From positions 1 to 64,000 of the forward strand of contig JAQTTH010000001.1 in assembly GCA_028710895.1 (NCBI GenBank): a stretch of 64,000 nt of DNA, written 5' to 3'. Both the position numbers and the translations under genes were made by a program. Positions 7,650-17,801 of the stretch are shown here, piece by piece (the first letter of the stretch is position 1; each line of letters opens with the position of its first letter). The stretch comes from Paludibacter sp. GTDB lineage: Bacteria; Bacteroidota; Bacteroidia; Bacteroidales; Paludibacteraceae. The notes below the pieces were generated by a model that saw only the letters and a list, made by a program, of their open reading frames with translations, had not been told where the DNA came from and made no database searches.

Positions 7650-7766
7650 GTCCATTTACAATTTAATCATTTACTATTTACAATTTACGATTGTACTTGA
7701 TTAAATTGAATAAATCCCTTGCGGATTGACCAAAGAAATAAAAAGACATTCGACATTTATAATATA

Positions 7767-9398
7767 ATGGAAAATATAAAAAAGCTAATACTTAATACTG
7801 TACCAACGGCAGTTATTGAAGAAAAGCAAAAACTGACTGTAACAGTTACTTTCGACAAGTTGCATCTGTTGGCTAAAACGCTGAAAGAAAACGCAGCATT
7901 GCCTTTCGATTTTCTGGTGAAATTAATTGGTGTGGATCGTGGCGAAGAGTTGGGTGTAAACTACCTGCTTTGTTCTTCAACCGATCTTTCGAAAGAACTT
8001 GTGTTGAAAACAGGAACCACCGACCGCGAAAACCCGCTGTTGTATTCAATTACCGATTTGTTCGAAACAGCTCAATACAACGAACGTGAAGTATTCGCGC
8101 TGTTGGGTATTCGTTTTATCAACAATCCGGACATGCGTAAGTTTTTCCTGAATGCCGACTGGGTTGGTTATCCATTGCGTAAGGACTATGATGCAAATCC
8201 TGAACTGAATCCGCTTTCGTTGGAAAGTGTGGATATGATTGATATTGCTCCCCGCATAACCGAAAACGAAAAAGGCGAACTCGTTGAAGATACTGTAAAC
8301 ATTTTTGGTGAAGACGATTATATTATCAATATTGGCCCACAACACCCTTCTACCCACGGTGTAATGCATTTCCGCACAGCGTTGGATGGAGAAATTGTAA
8401 AGAAAATTGATGTTCACAGTGGATATATTCACCGTGGTATCGAAAAACTAAGCGAAAGCCTCACTTACCCTCAAATACTTCACTTCACCGATCGGTTGGA
8501 TTATCTTTCGGCTAACATCAACCGTCATGGTTTGTGTATGGCTGTGGAAAAAGCGGCCGAAATTGAAGTACCGGAACGCGCTCAATATATCCGTACCATC
8601 ATGGATGAGTTGAACCGTATCGATTCGCACTTATTGGCATGGGCTTGTCAGACCAACGACCTTGGTGCTACTACCGCCTTTATTTACGGTATGCGCGAAC
8701 GTGAGATTATTTTGGATATTTTTGAAAAGACCTGCGGTGGACGTTTGATCATCAACCAAAATGTGGTGGGTGGTGTGATGTTCGATATATATAACGAATT
8801 CCAGAAAGACGTAAAATCATTCATTATCTATATGCGTGATAAGCTGAAGGAATACGACCGTTTCTTCTCACACAACGTTATCGCGTTGGGACGTATGGTT
8901 ACTATCGGTGTGTTGTCGAAAGAAGATGCTATCAACTATGCCGTTACAGGTCCTGCCGGACGTGGTTCGGGTTGGTCGTGCGATATTCGTAAACATATCC
9001 CGTATGCGCTTTACGATAAAGTAGATTTCAAAGAAATTATCCGTACCGAAGGTGACTCGTATGCCCGTTACCTGAACCGTTTGGACGAAATTGAAGAATC
9101 GCTTCATATCATCGAACAACTGATTGACAATGTTCCTGAAGGTGATATCTGTGCCAAAGTAAAACCAATTATCCGTCTTCCCGAAGGTGAATACTATTCA
9201 CGCGTTGAAGCTTGTCGTGGTGAGTTTGGCGTATTTATCGAAAGCCGTGGCGACAAATTCCCATACCGTTTGAAATTCCGTTCTCCATCTATGGCCCTTG
9301 TTTCGGCTATGCCACTTATTTGTCAGAACGAAAAAGTTTCCGACTTTATTGGTATTGGTGGTTCTATGGACTATGTAATTCCTGATATTGACCGTTGA
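7767..9398 (+). CDS. nuoCD: NADH-quinone oxidoreductase subunit C/D fusion
   Basis: The protein has 543 residues from the ATG at 7767; a frame from 7719 would add 16 poorly conserved residues encoded by the spacer. Residues 1-165 are NuoC-like (30-kDa subunit) with E-R-E-V-F-A-L-L-G-I and L-R-K-D-Y. From about 185 NuoD begins with G-P-Q-H-P-S-T-H-G-V, and it retains R-G-I-E-K-L, the D-R-L-D-Y segment and the C-terminal R-S-P-S stretch. The fused form is normal in Bacteroidetes. Together with NuoB it forms the quinone-binding cavity. Confidence 0.96.
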   Translation: MENIKKLILNTVPTAVIEEKQKLTVTVTFDKLHLLAKTLKENAALPFDFLVKLIGVDRGEELGVNYLLCSSTDLSKELVLKTGTTDRENPLLYSITDLFETAQYNEREVFALLGIRFINNPDMRKFFLNADWVGYPLRKDYDANPELNPLSLESVDMIDIAPRITENEKGELVEDTVNIFGEDDYIINIGPQHPSTHGVMHFRTALDGEIVKKIDVHSGYIHRGIEKLSESLTYPQILHFTDRLDYLSANINRHGLCMAVEKAAEIEVPERAQYIRTIMDELNRIDSHLLAWACQTNDLGATTAFIYGMREREIILDIFEKTCGGRLIINQNVVGGVMFDIYNEFQKDVKSFIIYMRDKLKEYDRFFSHNVIALGRMVTIGVLSKEDAINYAVTGPAGRGSGWSCDIRKHIPYALYDKVDFKEIIRTEGDSYARYLNRLDEIEESLHIIEQLIDNVPEGDICAKVKPIIRLPEGEYYSRVEACRGEFGVFIESRGDKFPYRLKFRSPSMALVSAMPLICQNEKVSDFIGIGGSMDYVIPDIDR

Positions 9399-9505
9399 TT
9401 TCATTGATATTAGCCTGAGGCGATAGTTACTCACTTCGTTCGTGATATTTGCCCGGCGTTATTAAAATTCGTGTAATTCGTTTTAATTAGAGAAATTCGA
9501 AAATT

Positions 9506-10627
9506 ATGATATTAAATTATTCACAACCCTTAGAAGTTACAAACCTGACAAGTTGGCTCGACTCTACCCTGAGAGGTAGTCTGTCGGAATTTTGGGTTTT
9601 ACTTATTGAATTTGTAATAGTAGGTGCATTATTATTAGCTGCTTATGCAGTAATAGCATTGATTCTTATTTATGCAGAGCGTAAAATCACAGCATTCTTC
9701 CAGGCTCGTTTCGGTCCAAACCGTGTAGGTAAATGGGGTCTGTTGCAGTCGGTAGCCGATATGATTAAGATTCTGTTGAAAGAAATCGTAAAAATCAATC
9801 GCTCGGATCGCTTCCTGTTTTTTGCAGCACCTTTCTTTATGATTGTGGCTTCTATGCTTACCTTCGGAGCTATTCCTTTCGGTAAAGCGTTGCACGCTAT
9901 CGACTTCAATATCGGTGTGTTGTATGTAACTGCTGTATCTTCGCTTGGTATTATCGGTGTGTTATTGGCCGGATGGTCGAGTAACAACAAATACTCCATG
10001 ATTGGTGCTATGCGAAGCGGTGCTCAGTTTGTAAGTTACGAACTTTCAGCCGGTTTTGCTTTGATGACAATCGTAGTATTGGCAGGTACCATGCAATTCT
10101 CCACCATGATTGAAGGACAACGCTACTGCTGGAACATTTTCAACGGACATATCTCGTCGATGATTGCTTTTGTGATCTATCTGATATCCGGTCACGCCGA
10201 AACAAACCGTGGACCTTTCGACTTACCGGAAGCTGAATCGGAATTAACTGCGGGTTACCATACTGAATACTCAGGTCTTCAATTCGGTTTCTATTACTTA
10301 GCCGAGTACCTGAACATGTTTATCATTGCTTCAATTGCTACAACCGTGTTCTTAGGTGGGTATTTGCCTATCCAGGTAAAAGGTTGGGTTGATTTCAACG
10401 GTATCATGGATTATATTCCTTCTTACGTATGGTTCTTCGGAAAAACAGCTGTATTGATTTTCCTTAGCTTATGGGTTCGTTGGTCATTCCCACGTTTGCG
10501 TATCGACCAGTTATTAAACCTGGAATGGAAATACCTGTTACCTATCAACCTGGTAAACATTGTACTGATGGTTATCTTAGTACTTACAGGATTGACACTG
10601 ACAGACCTTTTACCCGGAATATTCTAA
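9506..10627 (+). CDS. nuoH: NADH-quinone oxidoreductase subunit H
   Basis: The protein has 373 residues and about eight membrane helices. It shows the family signatures [19 protein letters not shown] and [16 protein letters not shown], which lines the quinone tunnel, and then the G-Y-H-T-E-Y-S-G segment. It follows nuoCD directly: nuoE, nuoF and nuoG, which occupy this place in enterobacteria, are absent. The 107-bp spacer before it holds an ATATTAGCC word repeat and no gene. Confidence 0.97.
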   Translation: MILNYSQPLEVTNLTSWLDSTLRGSLSEFWVLLIEFVIVGALLLAAYAVIALILIYAERKITAFFQARFGPNRVGKWGLLQSVADMIKILLKEIVKINRSDRFLFFAAPFFMIVASMLTFGAIPFGKALHAIDFNIGVLYVTAVSSLGIIGVLLAGWSSNNKYSMIGAMRSGAQFVSYELSAGFALMTIVVLAGTMQFSTMIEGQRYCWNIFNGHISSMIAFVIYLISGHAETNRGPFDLPEAESELTAGYHTEYSGLQFGFYYLAEYLNMFIIASIATTVFLGGYLPIQVKGWVDFNGIMDYIPSYVWFFGKTAVLIFLSLWVRWSFPRLRIDQLLNLEWKYLLPINLVNIVLMVILVLTGLTLTDLLPGIF

Positions 10628-10699
10628 TTCAGAAGTAAAGAGGTAAGAAATAAGAATCTAAGGACAATTATGAATTGTGAATTATAAATTATTAATTAG

Positions 10700-11272
10700 A
10701 TGAGATCAATAGCAAAATATTTTTCAGGCTTATTTATCGGTATAAGCTCCTTACTTAAAGGCATGTCGGTAACCTGGAGAGAGTTGTGGACAAAAAAAGT
10801 AACACAACAATATCCCGAAAACAGAGACACATTGGTTATTTCGGATCGTTTCCGTTGCGAACTGGTAATGCCTCACGACGAAAACAATGAGCACGCTTGT
10901 ACGGCTTGTGGTATTTGCCAAATGAACTGCCCGAACGGAACTATCGTTGTGACTTCGCAAATGATTGAAACCGAAGATGGTAAAAAGAAGAAAATTCTTG
11001 ATACGCACCAATGGGATTTGGGAATGTGTACTTTCTGTAACCTGTGTGTGATTACATGTCCTTCGGATGCTATCAAATTTGAAAACACCTACGAAAACGC
11101 TGTATTTACCCGTAGCAAACTGGTTCAGAAAATCAATCACGAAGGTTCAAAACTTCGCGAAAAGAAAAAAGAAGTAAAACCGGTAGAAGCTAAGCCAGTT
11201 GTTGAGGCAAAACCTGTAGTTGAAAAGAAAGCGGTTGAAGAAGTAAAACCCGAAGAGCCAAAAGCTGAATAA
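10700..11272 (+). CDS. nuoI: NADH-quinone oxidoreductase subunit I (2x[4Fe-4S])
   Basis: The protein has 190 residues. Two ferredoxin motifs, C-T-A-C-G-I-C-Q-M-N-C-P at about residues 71-82 and C-T-F-C-N-L-C-V-I-T-C-P at about 113-124, bind clusters N6a and N6b, which pass electrons to NuoB. The C-terminal 35 residues are a low-complexity tail of Lys, Pro, Val, Glu and Ala in repeating K-P-V-V-E-A units. Short NuoI proteins end soon after the second motif, so the tail is an addition. With NuoG missing, NuoI is the outermost iron-sulfur subunit encoded here. Confidence 0.96.
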   Translation: MRSIAKYFSGLFIGISSLLKGMSVTWRELWTKKVTQQYPENRDTLVISDRFRCELVMPHDENNEHACTACGICQMNCPNGTIVVTSQMIETEDGKKKKILDTHQWDLGMCTFCNLCVITCPSDAIKFENTYENAVFTRSKLVQKINHEGSKLREKKKEVKPVEAKPVVEAKPVVEKKAVEEVKPEEPKAE

Positions 11273-11341
11273 GAATAAGAAATTTATATATAAATGCTAA
11301 GTCTGACTATCAACTGTCGACTATCAACTATTAACTAATTT

Positions 11342-11845
11342 ATGGCACATCAAATTATATTTTTCGTATTAGCACTCATAATAGCTACATTTTCAATTCT
11401 GGCGGTAACCTCTAAACGAATTATCCGCTCGGCTACTTATTTACTATTTGTGTTATTGGCCACTGCCGGTTTATACCTGCTGTTGGGTTACAACTACTTA
11501 TTTGCTGTTCAGATTGCTGTTTATGCAGGTGGTGTAATGGTATTATTTATCTTTGCTATCCTTCTTACCAACAAACCGGGCGAAAACCTGAAAACAGAAT
11601 TACCTGTTCGTCGGGTGGTTGCCGGTGCAACAGCCGTAGCCGGTCTTGCATTCTGTGCTCACCTTATTTACTGGAATATCAAAAAAGTAACTGTATTGGT
11701 TGAGCAAGCCGATATTACTCCACAACAACTAGGTCATTCCCTGATGGGAACCGACAAATATCAGTATCTGTTGCCTTTCGAAACAATCAGTATTCTATTA
11801 CTGGCTTGTATTGTGGGTGCTATTATGATTGCGAGAAGACGATAA
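11342..11845 (+). CDS. nuoJ: NADH-quinone oxidoreductase subunit J
   Basis: The protein has 167 residues and five membrane helices. It shows the conserved Y-A-G-G-V-M-V-L-F-I-F segment of the third helix, which forms a pi-bulge in complex I structures. It lies in the membrane arm. The 69-bp spacer before it and the 96-bp spacer after it are made of TATCAACTA-type words. Confidence 0.95.
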   Translation: MAHQIIFFVLALIIATFSILAVTSKRIIRSATYLLFVLLATAGLYLLLGYNYLFAVQIAVYAGGVMVLFIFAILLTNKPGENLKTELPVRRVVAGATAVAGLAFCAHLIYWNIKKVTVLVEQADITPQQLGHSLMGTDKYQYLLPFETISILLLACIVGAIMIARRR

Positions 11846-11941
11846 ACAAGTTTACAGTTATGAGTTGATAGTTGACAGTTTAATGCAACACCTCAACAAC
11901 ATAACTATCAACTATCAACTAATAATTATCAACTAGAATAT

Positions 11942-12280
11942 ATGGATATTTTAAATAACATTTTAGCAGGGCAAGTGCCAATGGAACTTTACTTAGGTGT
12001 AAGTTTGATTATGTTCTTTGCCGGTGTGTATGGCTTTTTGTCGCGCAGAAGCATGCTGATGATTTTGATTTCGATTGAACTTATGCTCAATGCAGCCGAT
12101 TTGAACTTTGTAACGTTCAACCGTTATTTGTTTCCCGGACAATTGGAAGGATTTTACTTTGCACTATTCACTATAGCTATTGCAGCTTGTGAAACGGCTG
12201 TTGCTATCGCGATTATTATCAATATCTATCGCAACCTGAGCAGTGTAGAAGTAGGTAACTTAGACCAAATGAAAGAATAG
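11942..12280 (+). CDS. nuoK: NADH-quinone oxidoreductase subunit K
   Basis: The protein has 112 residues and three helices. Helix 2 contains the conserved I-E-L-M-L-N-A and helix 3 the A-A-C-E-T-A-V-A-I-A-I segment; the two Glu residues belong to the proton path. The last dozen residues are polar. Length and spacing are normal for the family. Its stop is followed by a 46-bp spacer of AATTCATAATT words. Confidence 0.96.
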   Translation: MDILNNILAGQVPMELYLGVSLIMFFAGVYGFLSRRSMLMILISIELMLNAADLNFVTFNRYLFPGQLEGFYFALFTIAIAACETAVAIAIIINIYRNLSSVEVGNLDQMKE

Positions 12281-12326
12281 TCTTATTAATTCATAATTAA
12301 TAATTCATAATTTATAATTATAGCAT

Positions 12327-14264
12327 ATGCAATATACATTATTGATTTTAGTACTTCCATTACTTAGTTTCATTGTATTGGGACTTGTGGATTCAAAGTG
12401 GAAACCCAAAGTAGCCGGAACAATCGGAACGGTTGTTTTAGGTATTATCACAGCATTGTCTTATCTCACAGCGTGGGAATATTTCACTACAGCCAAAATA
12501 AACGGAGTGTATGAAAAAATTATTCCAATGCACATGGAATGGATTCGTTTTACCGAATTCCTTCATATTGATTTAGGTATTTTACTGGATCCAATCTCGG
12601 TAATGATGCTTGTTGTAATCACAACTGTGTCGTTCATGGTAAATATCTACAGTTTAAGCTATATGCACGGTGAAAAAGGATTTCAGCGTTACTATGCATT
12701 CCTTTCGCTGTTTACGTTCTCCATGTTGGGACTGGTAGTGGCTACCAATATCTTCCAAATGTATATTTTCTGGGAATTAGTGGGTGTTTCGTCATTCCTG
12801 TTGATTGGTTTTTACTACACAAAACCTTCGGCAGTGGCTGCAGCTAAAAAAGCATTTATCGTTACCCGCTTTGCCGACTTATTCTTCTTGCTTGGTATTC
12901 TTGTACTTTCGTTCTATACGAAAACATTCGACTTCGGTATATTAACTGCTGAGCACACAACTGTATTTGCAGGAAGTGCCGGTGCAACCTTCTTAGGGTT
13001 CGGAGTTATCAGCTGGGCTATGGCCGGTATCTTTATCGGTGGTGCAGGTAAATCGGCTATGTTCCCATTGCAAATATGGTTACCGGATGCAATGGAAGGT
13101 CCAACTCCTGTTTCGGCATTGATTCATGCTGCTACCATGGTTGTTGCCGGTGTATTCCTTGTTGCCCGTTTCTTCCCTGTATATTATTTCCAAACACCGG
13201 AAGTACTTCACGGAGTTGCGTACATAGGTGCTTTCACAGCCTTGTTTGCTGCTGTTATTGCCTGCGTTCAAACCGATATTAAACGTGTATTGGCGTTCTC
13301 TACTATTTCTCAGATTGCTTTCATGATGGTGGCTTTAGGGGTTTCGGGTTACGAAGGACATGAAGGAACAGGTTTCATGGCTTCTATGTTCCACTTGTTC
13401 ACACACGCTATGTTCAAAGCCTTATTGTTCCTTGGAGCAGGTTCGGTTATTCACGCCGTTCACAGCAACGAGATAAAAGACATGGGCGGCCTTCGCAAAT
13501 ATATGCCTATTACTAACTGGACATTCCTTATCGCTTGTTTGGCTATTGCTGGTATTCCTCCTTTCTCGGGCTTCTTCAGTAAAGACGAAATTCTTTCGGC
13601 AAGTTATGAGTTCAGTCCATACATTGGTGGTATTATGACTTTCGTTGCTGCGCTGACCGCTTTCTATATGTTCCGTTTATACTACAGTATTTTCTGGGGT
13701 AAAGATTATACGGTAAAAGCTGCTGCTCATGGTCACGACGACCACGGACATGGCCATACACCACACGAATCTCCGTTTGCAATGGCTTTCCCATTGGTAT
13801 TCCTTGCAACGGTAACTTGTTTTGCCGGATTCATTCCATTTGGAAAACTTGTAAGTAGTACAGGAGCAGATTACATTATTCATATTGATTCTACCGTGGC
13901 TATTATGAGTGTTGTGATTGCAAGTATCTCCATTTTGGTTGCCACATTGATGTATCGCAAACCAAGTGCAACTCCTGATAAACTGGAAAAAACATTCAAA
14001 GGTCTGCATACTGCAGCAAGTCGTCGTTTCTACATCGACGAAGTGTACCTGTTCATTACAAAGAAAATTATTTTCAATAGCGTATCACGTCCATTGGCCT
14101 GGTTCGACCGCCATATAATTGATGCAACAATGGATGGCTTTGCCAACACAACCCAATGGGTTTCTGTTCGTATTAAAGGTGTTCAGTCTGGTCAGGTACA
14201 ACAGTATGCGTATGTATTCCTGTTGGGAACCTTATTAATTGCAGCCTTAGTTTTCTTTATTTGA
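12327..14264 (+). CDS. nuoL: NADH-quinone oxidoreductase subunit L (antiporter-like)
   Basis: The protein has 645 residues and is the distal antiporter-like subunit of the proton-pumping arm. Visible signatures are W-E-L-V-G-V-S-S-F-L-L-I-G near residue 150, the L-P-D-A-M-E-G-P-T-P-V-S-A-L-I-H-A-A-T-M loop near 255, and a long amphipathic C-terminal section ending in one membrane helix. An unusual His-rich loop (A-H-G-H-D-D-H-G-H-G-H-T-P-H) lies near residues 470-485, between helices; it could bind metal or may simply be a flexible loop. It lies 40 bp before nuoM. Confidence 0.97.
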   Translation: MQYTLLILVLPLLSFIVLGLVDSKWKPKVAGTIGTVVLGIITALSYLTAWEYFTTAKINGVYEKIIPMHMEWIRFTEFLHIDLGILLDPISVMMLVVITTVSFMVNIYSLSYMHGEKGFQRYYAFLSLFTFSMLGLVVATNIFQMYIFWELVGVSSFLLIGFYYTKPSAVAAAKKAFIVTRFADLFFLLGILVLSFYTKTFDFGILTAEHTTVFAGSAGATFLGFGVISWAMAGIFIGGAGKSAMFPLQIWLPDAMEGPTPVSALIHAATMVVAGVFLVARFFPVYYFQTPEVLHGVAYIGAFTALFAAVIACVQTDIKRVLAFSTISQIAFMMVALGVSGYEGHEGTGFMASMFHLFTHAMFKALLFLGAGSVIHAVHSNEIKDMGGLRKYMPITNWTFLIACLAIAGIPPFSGFFSKDEILSASYEFSPYIGGIMTFVAALTAFYMFRLYYSIFWGKDYTVKAAAHGHDDHGHGHTPHESPFAMAFPLVFLATVTCFAGFIPFGKLVSSTGADYIIHIDSTVAIMSVVIASISILVATLMYRKPSATPDKLEKTFKGLHTAASRRFYIDEVYLFITKKIIFNSVSRPLAWFDRHIIDATMDGFANTTQWVSVRIKGVQSGQVQQYAYVFLLGTLLIAALVFFI

Positions 14265-14303
14265 TTTTAAATATTCAGTTCAACGTTTTATAAACATTCA
14301 GAT

Positions 14304-15788
14304 ATGAACTTTTTATCCTTATTCGTTCTCATACCGGTATTAATGATGATGGGTCTGTTCGTTTCGTGCAGCCGCAAACAATTGCAAATTGTCATGACAA
14401 TCGGAGCATCATTGCTGATGATTTTATCGGGCATACTAACATACATGTACCTTACCGACCGTGCAGCCGGTAATTTGGCAACTATGCTTTACACTGCCGA
14501 TACTGTTTGGTATGCACCGTTCAATATACACTATTCAGTGGGTGTTGATGGTATTTCGGTAGCCATGTTGATTCTATCGTCAATCATTGTATTTACTGGA
14601 GTTTTCGCTTCGTGGAAAATAGATCCGCTTCCAAAAGAGTTCTTCTTGTGGTTCAGTTTGCTTTCTATCGGAGTATACGGATTCTTTATTTCTACCGACC
14701 TGTTCACGATGTTCATGTACTACGAAATCGCCTTGATTCCTATGTATTTATTGATTGGAGTTTGGGGAAGTGGTAACAAAGAATATGCAGCCATGAAGTT
14801 GACATTGATGTTGATGGGTGGTTCTGCACTTTTATTAGTTGGTATTTTGGGAATTTACTACGCTTCGGGCGCAACCACCATGAACCTGTTGGAAATTGCC
14901 AAATTGCACAACATTCCGGTGGCTATGCAATACTACTTCTTCCCGCTTACATTTATGGGATTTGGTGTGTTAGGTGCAATGTTTCCTTTCCATACATGGT
15001 CTCCTGACGGTCACGCCTCCGCTCCTACTGCCGTTTCGATGTTACACGCAGGTGTATTGATGAAACTGGGAGGTTACGGTTGTTTCCGTGTTGCCATGTA
15101 TCTAATGCCTGAAGCAGCTCACGAAATGGCCTGGATTTTCTTACTATTGACAGGTATCTCGGTTGTTTATGGCGCTTTCGGTGCTATTCACCAAACCGAC
15201 TTGAAATATATCAACGCCTATTCTTCTGTTAGTCACTGTGGATTGGTATTGTTTGCCATTCTGATGATGAACGAGACTGCTGCAACAGGTGCCATCATGC
15301 AAATGCTTTCTCACGGTTTAATGACAGCCCTTTTCTTTGCACTGATTGGTATGATTTACGGACGAACACATACACGTGATATTCGTTTGATGGGTGGTTT
15401 AATGAAAGTAATGCCATTCCTGGGTGTAAGTTATGTAATTGCCGGTATGGCTTCATTGGGTTTACCAAGTTTAAGCGGTTTCGTTGCCGAAATGACAATC
15501 TTCGTTGGTTCATTCCAACACACTGATACTTTCCACCGCGTATTGACAATTGGTGCCGTATCTTCAATTGTAATTACAGCTGTTTATATCTTACGCGTTG
15601 TAGGTAAAATCATTCTTGGCCCTATGCAGGACAAACACCATGAAGAGTTGACTGATGCAGTTTGGTACGAAAGACTTTCTGTTGGAGTTCTCATTGCAGC
15701 TATTTTTGCTATGGGTTCTGCGCCTTTCTGGATTTCAAGCATGCTTCATGAAAGTGTTATCCCGGTAGTAAGCCAATTGATTAAATAA
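14304..15788 (+). CDS. nuoM: NADH-quinone oxidoreductase subunit M (antiporter-like)
   Basis: The protein has 494 residues, typical of the family, with about 14 helices. The conserved Y-Y-E-I-A-L-I-P-M-Y-L-L-I-G segment holds the essential Glu, and P-F-H-T-W-S-P-D-G-H-A-S-A-P-T-A-V-S the conserved loop. It is the middle antiporter-like module of complex I. A 108-bp spacer without a gene separates it from nuoN; part of it is a GACTATAGTC word. Confidence 0.97.
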   Translation: MNFLSLFVLIPVLMMMGLFVSCSRKQLQIVMTIGASLLMILSGILTYMYLTDRAAGNLATMLYTADTVWYAPFNIHYSVGVDGISVAMLILSSIIVFTGVFASWKIDPLPKEFFLWFSLLSIGVYGFFISTDLFTMFMYYEIALIPMYLLIGVWGSGNKEYAAMKLTLMLMGGSALLLVGILGIYYASGATTMNLLEIAKLHNIPVAMQYYFFPLTFMGFGVLGAMFPFHTWSPDGHASAPTAVSMLHAGVLMKLGGYGCFRVAMYLMPEAAHEMAWIFLLLTGISVVYGAFGAIHQTDLKYINAYSSVSHCGLVLFAILMMNETAATGAIMQMLSHGLMTALFFALIGMIYGRTHTRDIRLMGGLMKVMPFLGVSYVIAGMASLGLPSLSGFVAEMTIFVGSFQHTDTFHRVLTIGAVSSIVITAVYILRVVGKIILGPMQDKHHEELTDAVWYERLSVGVLIAAIFAMGSAPFWISSMLHESVIPVVSQLIK

Positions 15789-15896
15789 GACAGAAAGTCT
15801 ATAGACTATAGTCAATAGATATTAAATACATAGGATTTAAAATTTAATGAAGACTGGTAGCCAGAATTTGGTGACCGTAGACAAAAAATAAAGAAC

Positions 15897-17318
15897 ATGG
15901 ATTACAGTAGTTTTTTACAAATGCGCGAAGAGTTTTCACTGATAGCAGTGTTGGTTTTCCTTTTGATTTACGATATATTTGCCGGCGAAAAGGCGTTGAA
16001 GTATTTTCAACCGGTAGCATTGGTGCTTTTTGCAGCACACACAGTGCTCAATTGCTTTCCCCGCGAAGCTTTTGAAGTAGCTGGTGGTATGTTCCAATAT
16101 GTACCTATGCAAACTTACGTAAAAAGTATTCTGAATGTAGGAACATTGGTAGTACTGTTGCAGGCACATAAATTCCTGAACGAAGATGCAAACCGCGTAA
16201 AACGAGGTGAGTTCTACTTCCTGACTCTTTCTACCTTGTTGGGAATGTATTTCATGATATCGTCAGGAAACTTCCTGATGTTCTTCATCGGACTCGAAAC
16301 TGCTTCTATTCCAATGGCTACGCTTGTTGCTTTCGATAAATACAGTCGCAAATCGGCCGAAGCCGGTGCAAAATACATTCTTTCTGCTGTATTCGCTTCA
16401 AGTATCTCTGTTTTTGGTATCTCATTAATCTATGGTTCTACCGGAACACTTTATTTCAACGATCTTGCTACATTGATTACAGGAACACCTCTTCAGATAA
16501 TGGCATTTGTATTCTTTGCTGTTGGTTTGTTCTTCAAAATATCATTGGTTCCTTTCCACTTGTGGACTCCCGACGTATATGAAGGTGCTCAGACAAATAT
16601 CACGTCTTACCTTTCAGTTATTTCTAAAGGATCGGCAGTATTTGTATTGTTCACATTGCTTATCAAAGTTTTTGGTAACCTTGTAGCTCAATGGCAACCC
16701 ATACTCTACGGCCTTGCTGTAATCAGTATTACACTTGCTAACGTGTTTGCTATTCGTCAACAAAATTTGAAACGCTTCCTGGCGTTCTCGTCAATCTCGC
16801 AAGCGGGTTACATTTTATTGGCAATTATCAGCGGTAGTTCAATGGGAATGGCTTCATTGGTTTACTATGTATTAGTATATATGTTCTCTAACCTGGCAGC
16901 ATTTGGTGTTCTTTCAGTAATTGAAGAGCGTACAGGCAAAGTAAAATTGGACGAATACAACGGATTGTACCAAACTAATCCACGATTGAGCTTTGTGATG
17001 ATGTTGGCGTTGTTCTCGTTGGCAGGTATTCCTCCATTTGCGGGATTCTTCAGTAAATTCTTCGTATTCTCGGCAGCAGCTGCTCAGGGGTATTATGTAT
17101 TGGTATTTATCGCCTTATTAAACACAATCATTTCATTGTATTATTACCTGTTGGTAATCAAAGCCATGTTCCTGAATAAGAGCGAAAATCCTATTGAAAC
17201 CGTGAAGAGTGACATACCTGTAAAAATCAGTTTGGTGATTTGTACACTCGGTATTTTACTTGTTGGCTTGTTCAGTACCATTTACACTCAGATTGCAGCT
17301 ATAAGCTTCGGAATGTAA
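15897..17318 (+). CDS. nuoN: NADH-quinone oxidoreductase subunit N (antiporter-like)
   Basis: The protein has 473 residues and about 14 helices. It shows [10 protein letters not shown] near residue 130, [14 protein letters not shown] near 220 and [15 protein letters not shown] near 380. It is the last subunit of the operon, ending 20 bp before a strong terminator. All ten genes run in one direction without an internal promoter that I can identify. Confidence 0.97.
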   Translation: MDYSSFLQMREEFSLIAVLVFLLIYDIFAGEKALKYFQPVALVLFAAHTVLNCFPREAFEVAGGMFQYVPMQTYVKSILNVGTLVVLLQAHKFLNEDANRVKRGEFYFLTLSTLLGMYFMISSGNFLMFFIGLETASIPMATLVAFDKYSRKSAEAGAKYILSAVFASSISVFGISLIYGSTGTLYFNDLATLITGTPLQIMAFVFFAVGLFFKISLVPFHLWTPDVYEGAQTNITSYLSVISKGSAVFVLFTLLIKVFGNLVAQWQPILYGLAVISITLANVFAIRQQNLKRFLAFSSISQAGYILLAIISGSSMGMASLVYYVLVYMFSNLAAFGVLSVIEERTGKVKLDEYNGLYQTNPRLSFVMMLALFSLAGIPPFAGFFSKFFVFSAAAAQGYYVLVFIALLNTIISLYYYLLVIKAMFLNKSENPIETVKSDIPVKISLVICTLGILLVGLFSTIYTQIAAISFGM

Positions 17319-17338
17319 TAAATCACATATACAAAATG

Positions 17339-17377
17339 AAAGACCGCACAAGAAAAATCTTGATGCGGTCTTTTTTT
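17339..17377 (+). terminator. Terminator of the nuo operon
   Basis: AAAGACCGCA and TGCGGTCTTT pair across the loop CAAG-AAAAAT-CTTG, which itself folds, and a run of seven T residues follows. This ends the nuo transcript. Confidence 0.9.
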
Positions 17378-17402
17378 ATACACACAAGTGCAACTAAAAA
17401 AC

Positions 17403-17437
17403 AAACCCGATATAAGACTAAACTTACATCGGGTTTT
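17403..17437. terminator. Second terminator-like hairpin after nuoN
   Basis: AAACCCGATATAAG pairs imperfectly with ACTTACATCGGGTTT. The stem is GC-moderate, with a short T run, directly behind the main nuo terminator. The remaining 17438-17801 is AT-rich and holds nothing that I can assign, apart from a lone -7-like CAAAAGTA at 17620-17627. Confidence 0.6.
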
Positions 17438-17801
17438 CATAGTTAGGTAAACAGACGGTATATATTTTCAATAGAGTTCAAATAGCCACTACCACTATAC
17501 TAGAAATGAAAATACGAAAATCTCATTTATAAACTGACTTCATCTATTTTGATTAATCCCAATTTAATGGAATATCTAAAATGAATTAGTCATTAGAAAG
17601 CTCCTTGAAAAACATGATGCAAAAGTAGAACATTGAAATCAAAAAAGTGTGTACTATTATAATATTGCACACATTTTCTGCCACATTTAAGAACGCATAA
17701 ATTATTGGTTTGTAGCAATTTATACAAAACTAACATTATATTAAACATTTTTTGAGAAATATTCAATATAATATGAGGCAAAATTATTGTTAAGTGGAGT
17801 T

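Noticed and set aside
17593-17781. Minus-strand frame of 62 residues after the nuo terminators.
   Set aside because: AT-rich, without homology signs or a promoter upstream in the right place; a -7-like octamer lies inside it.
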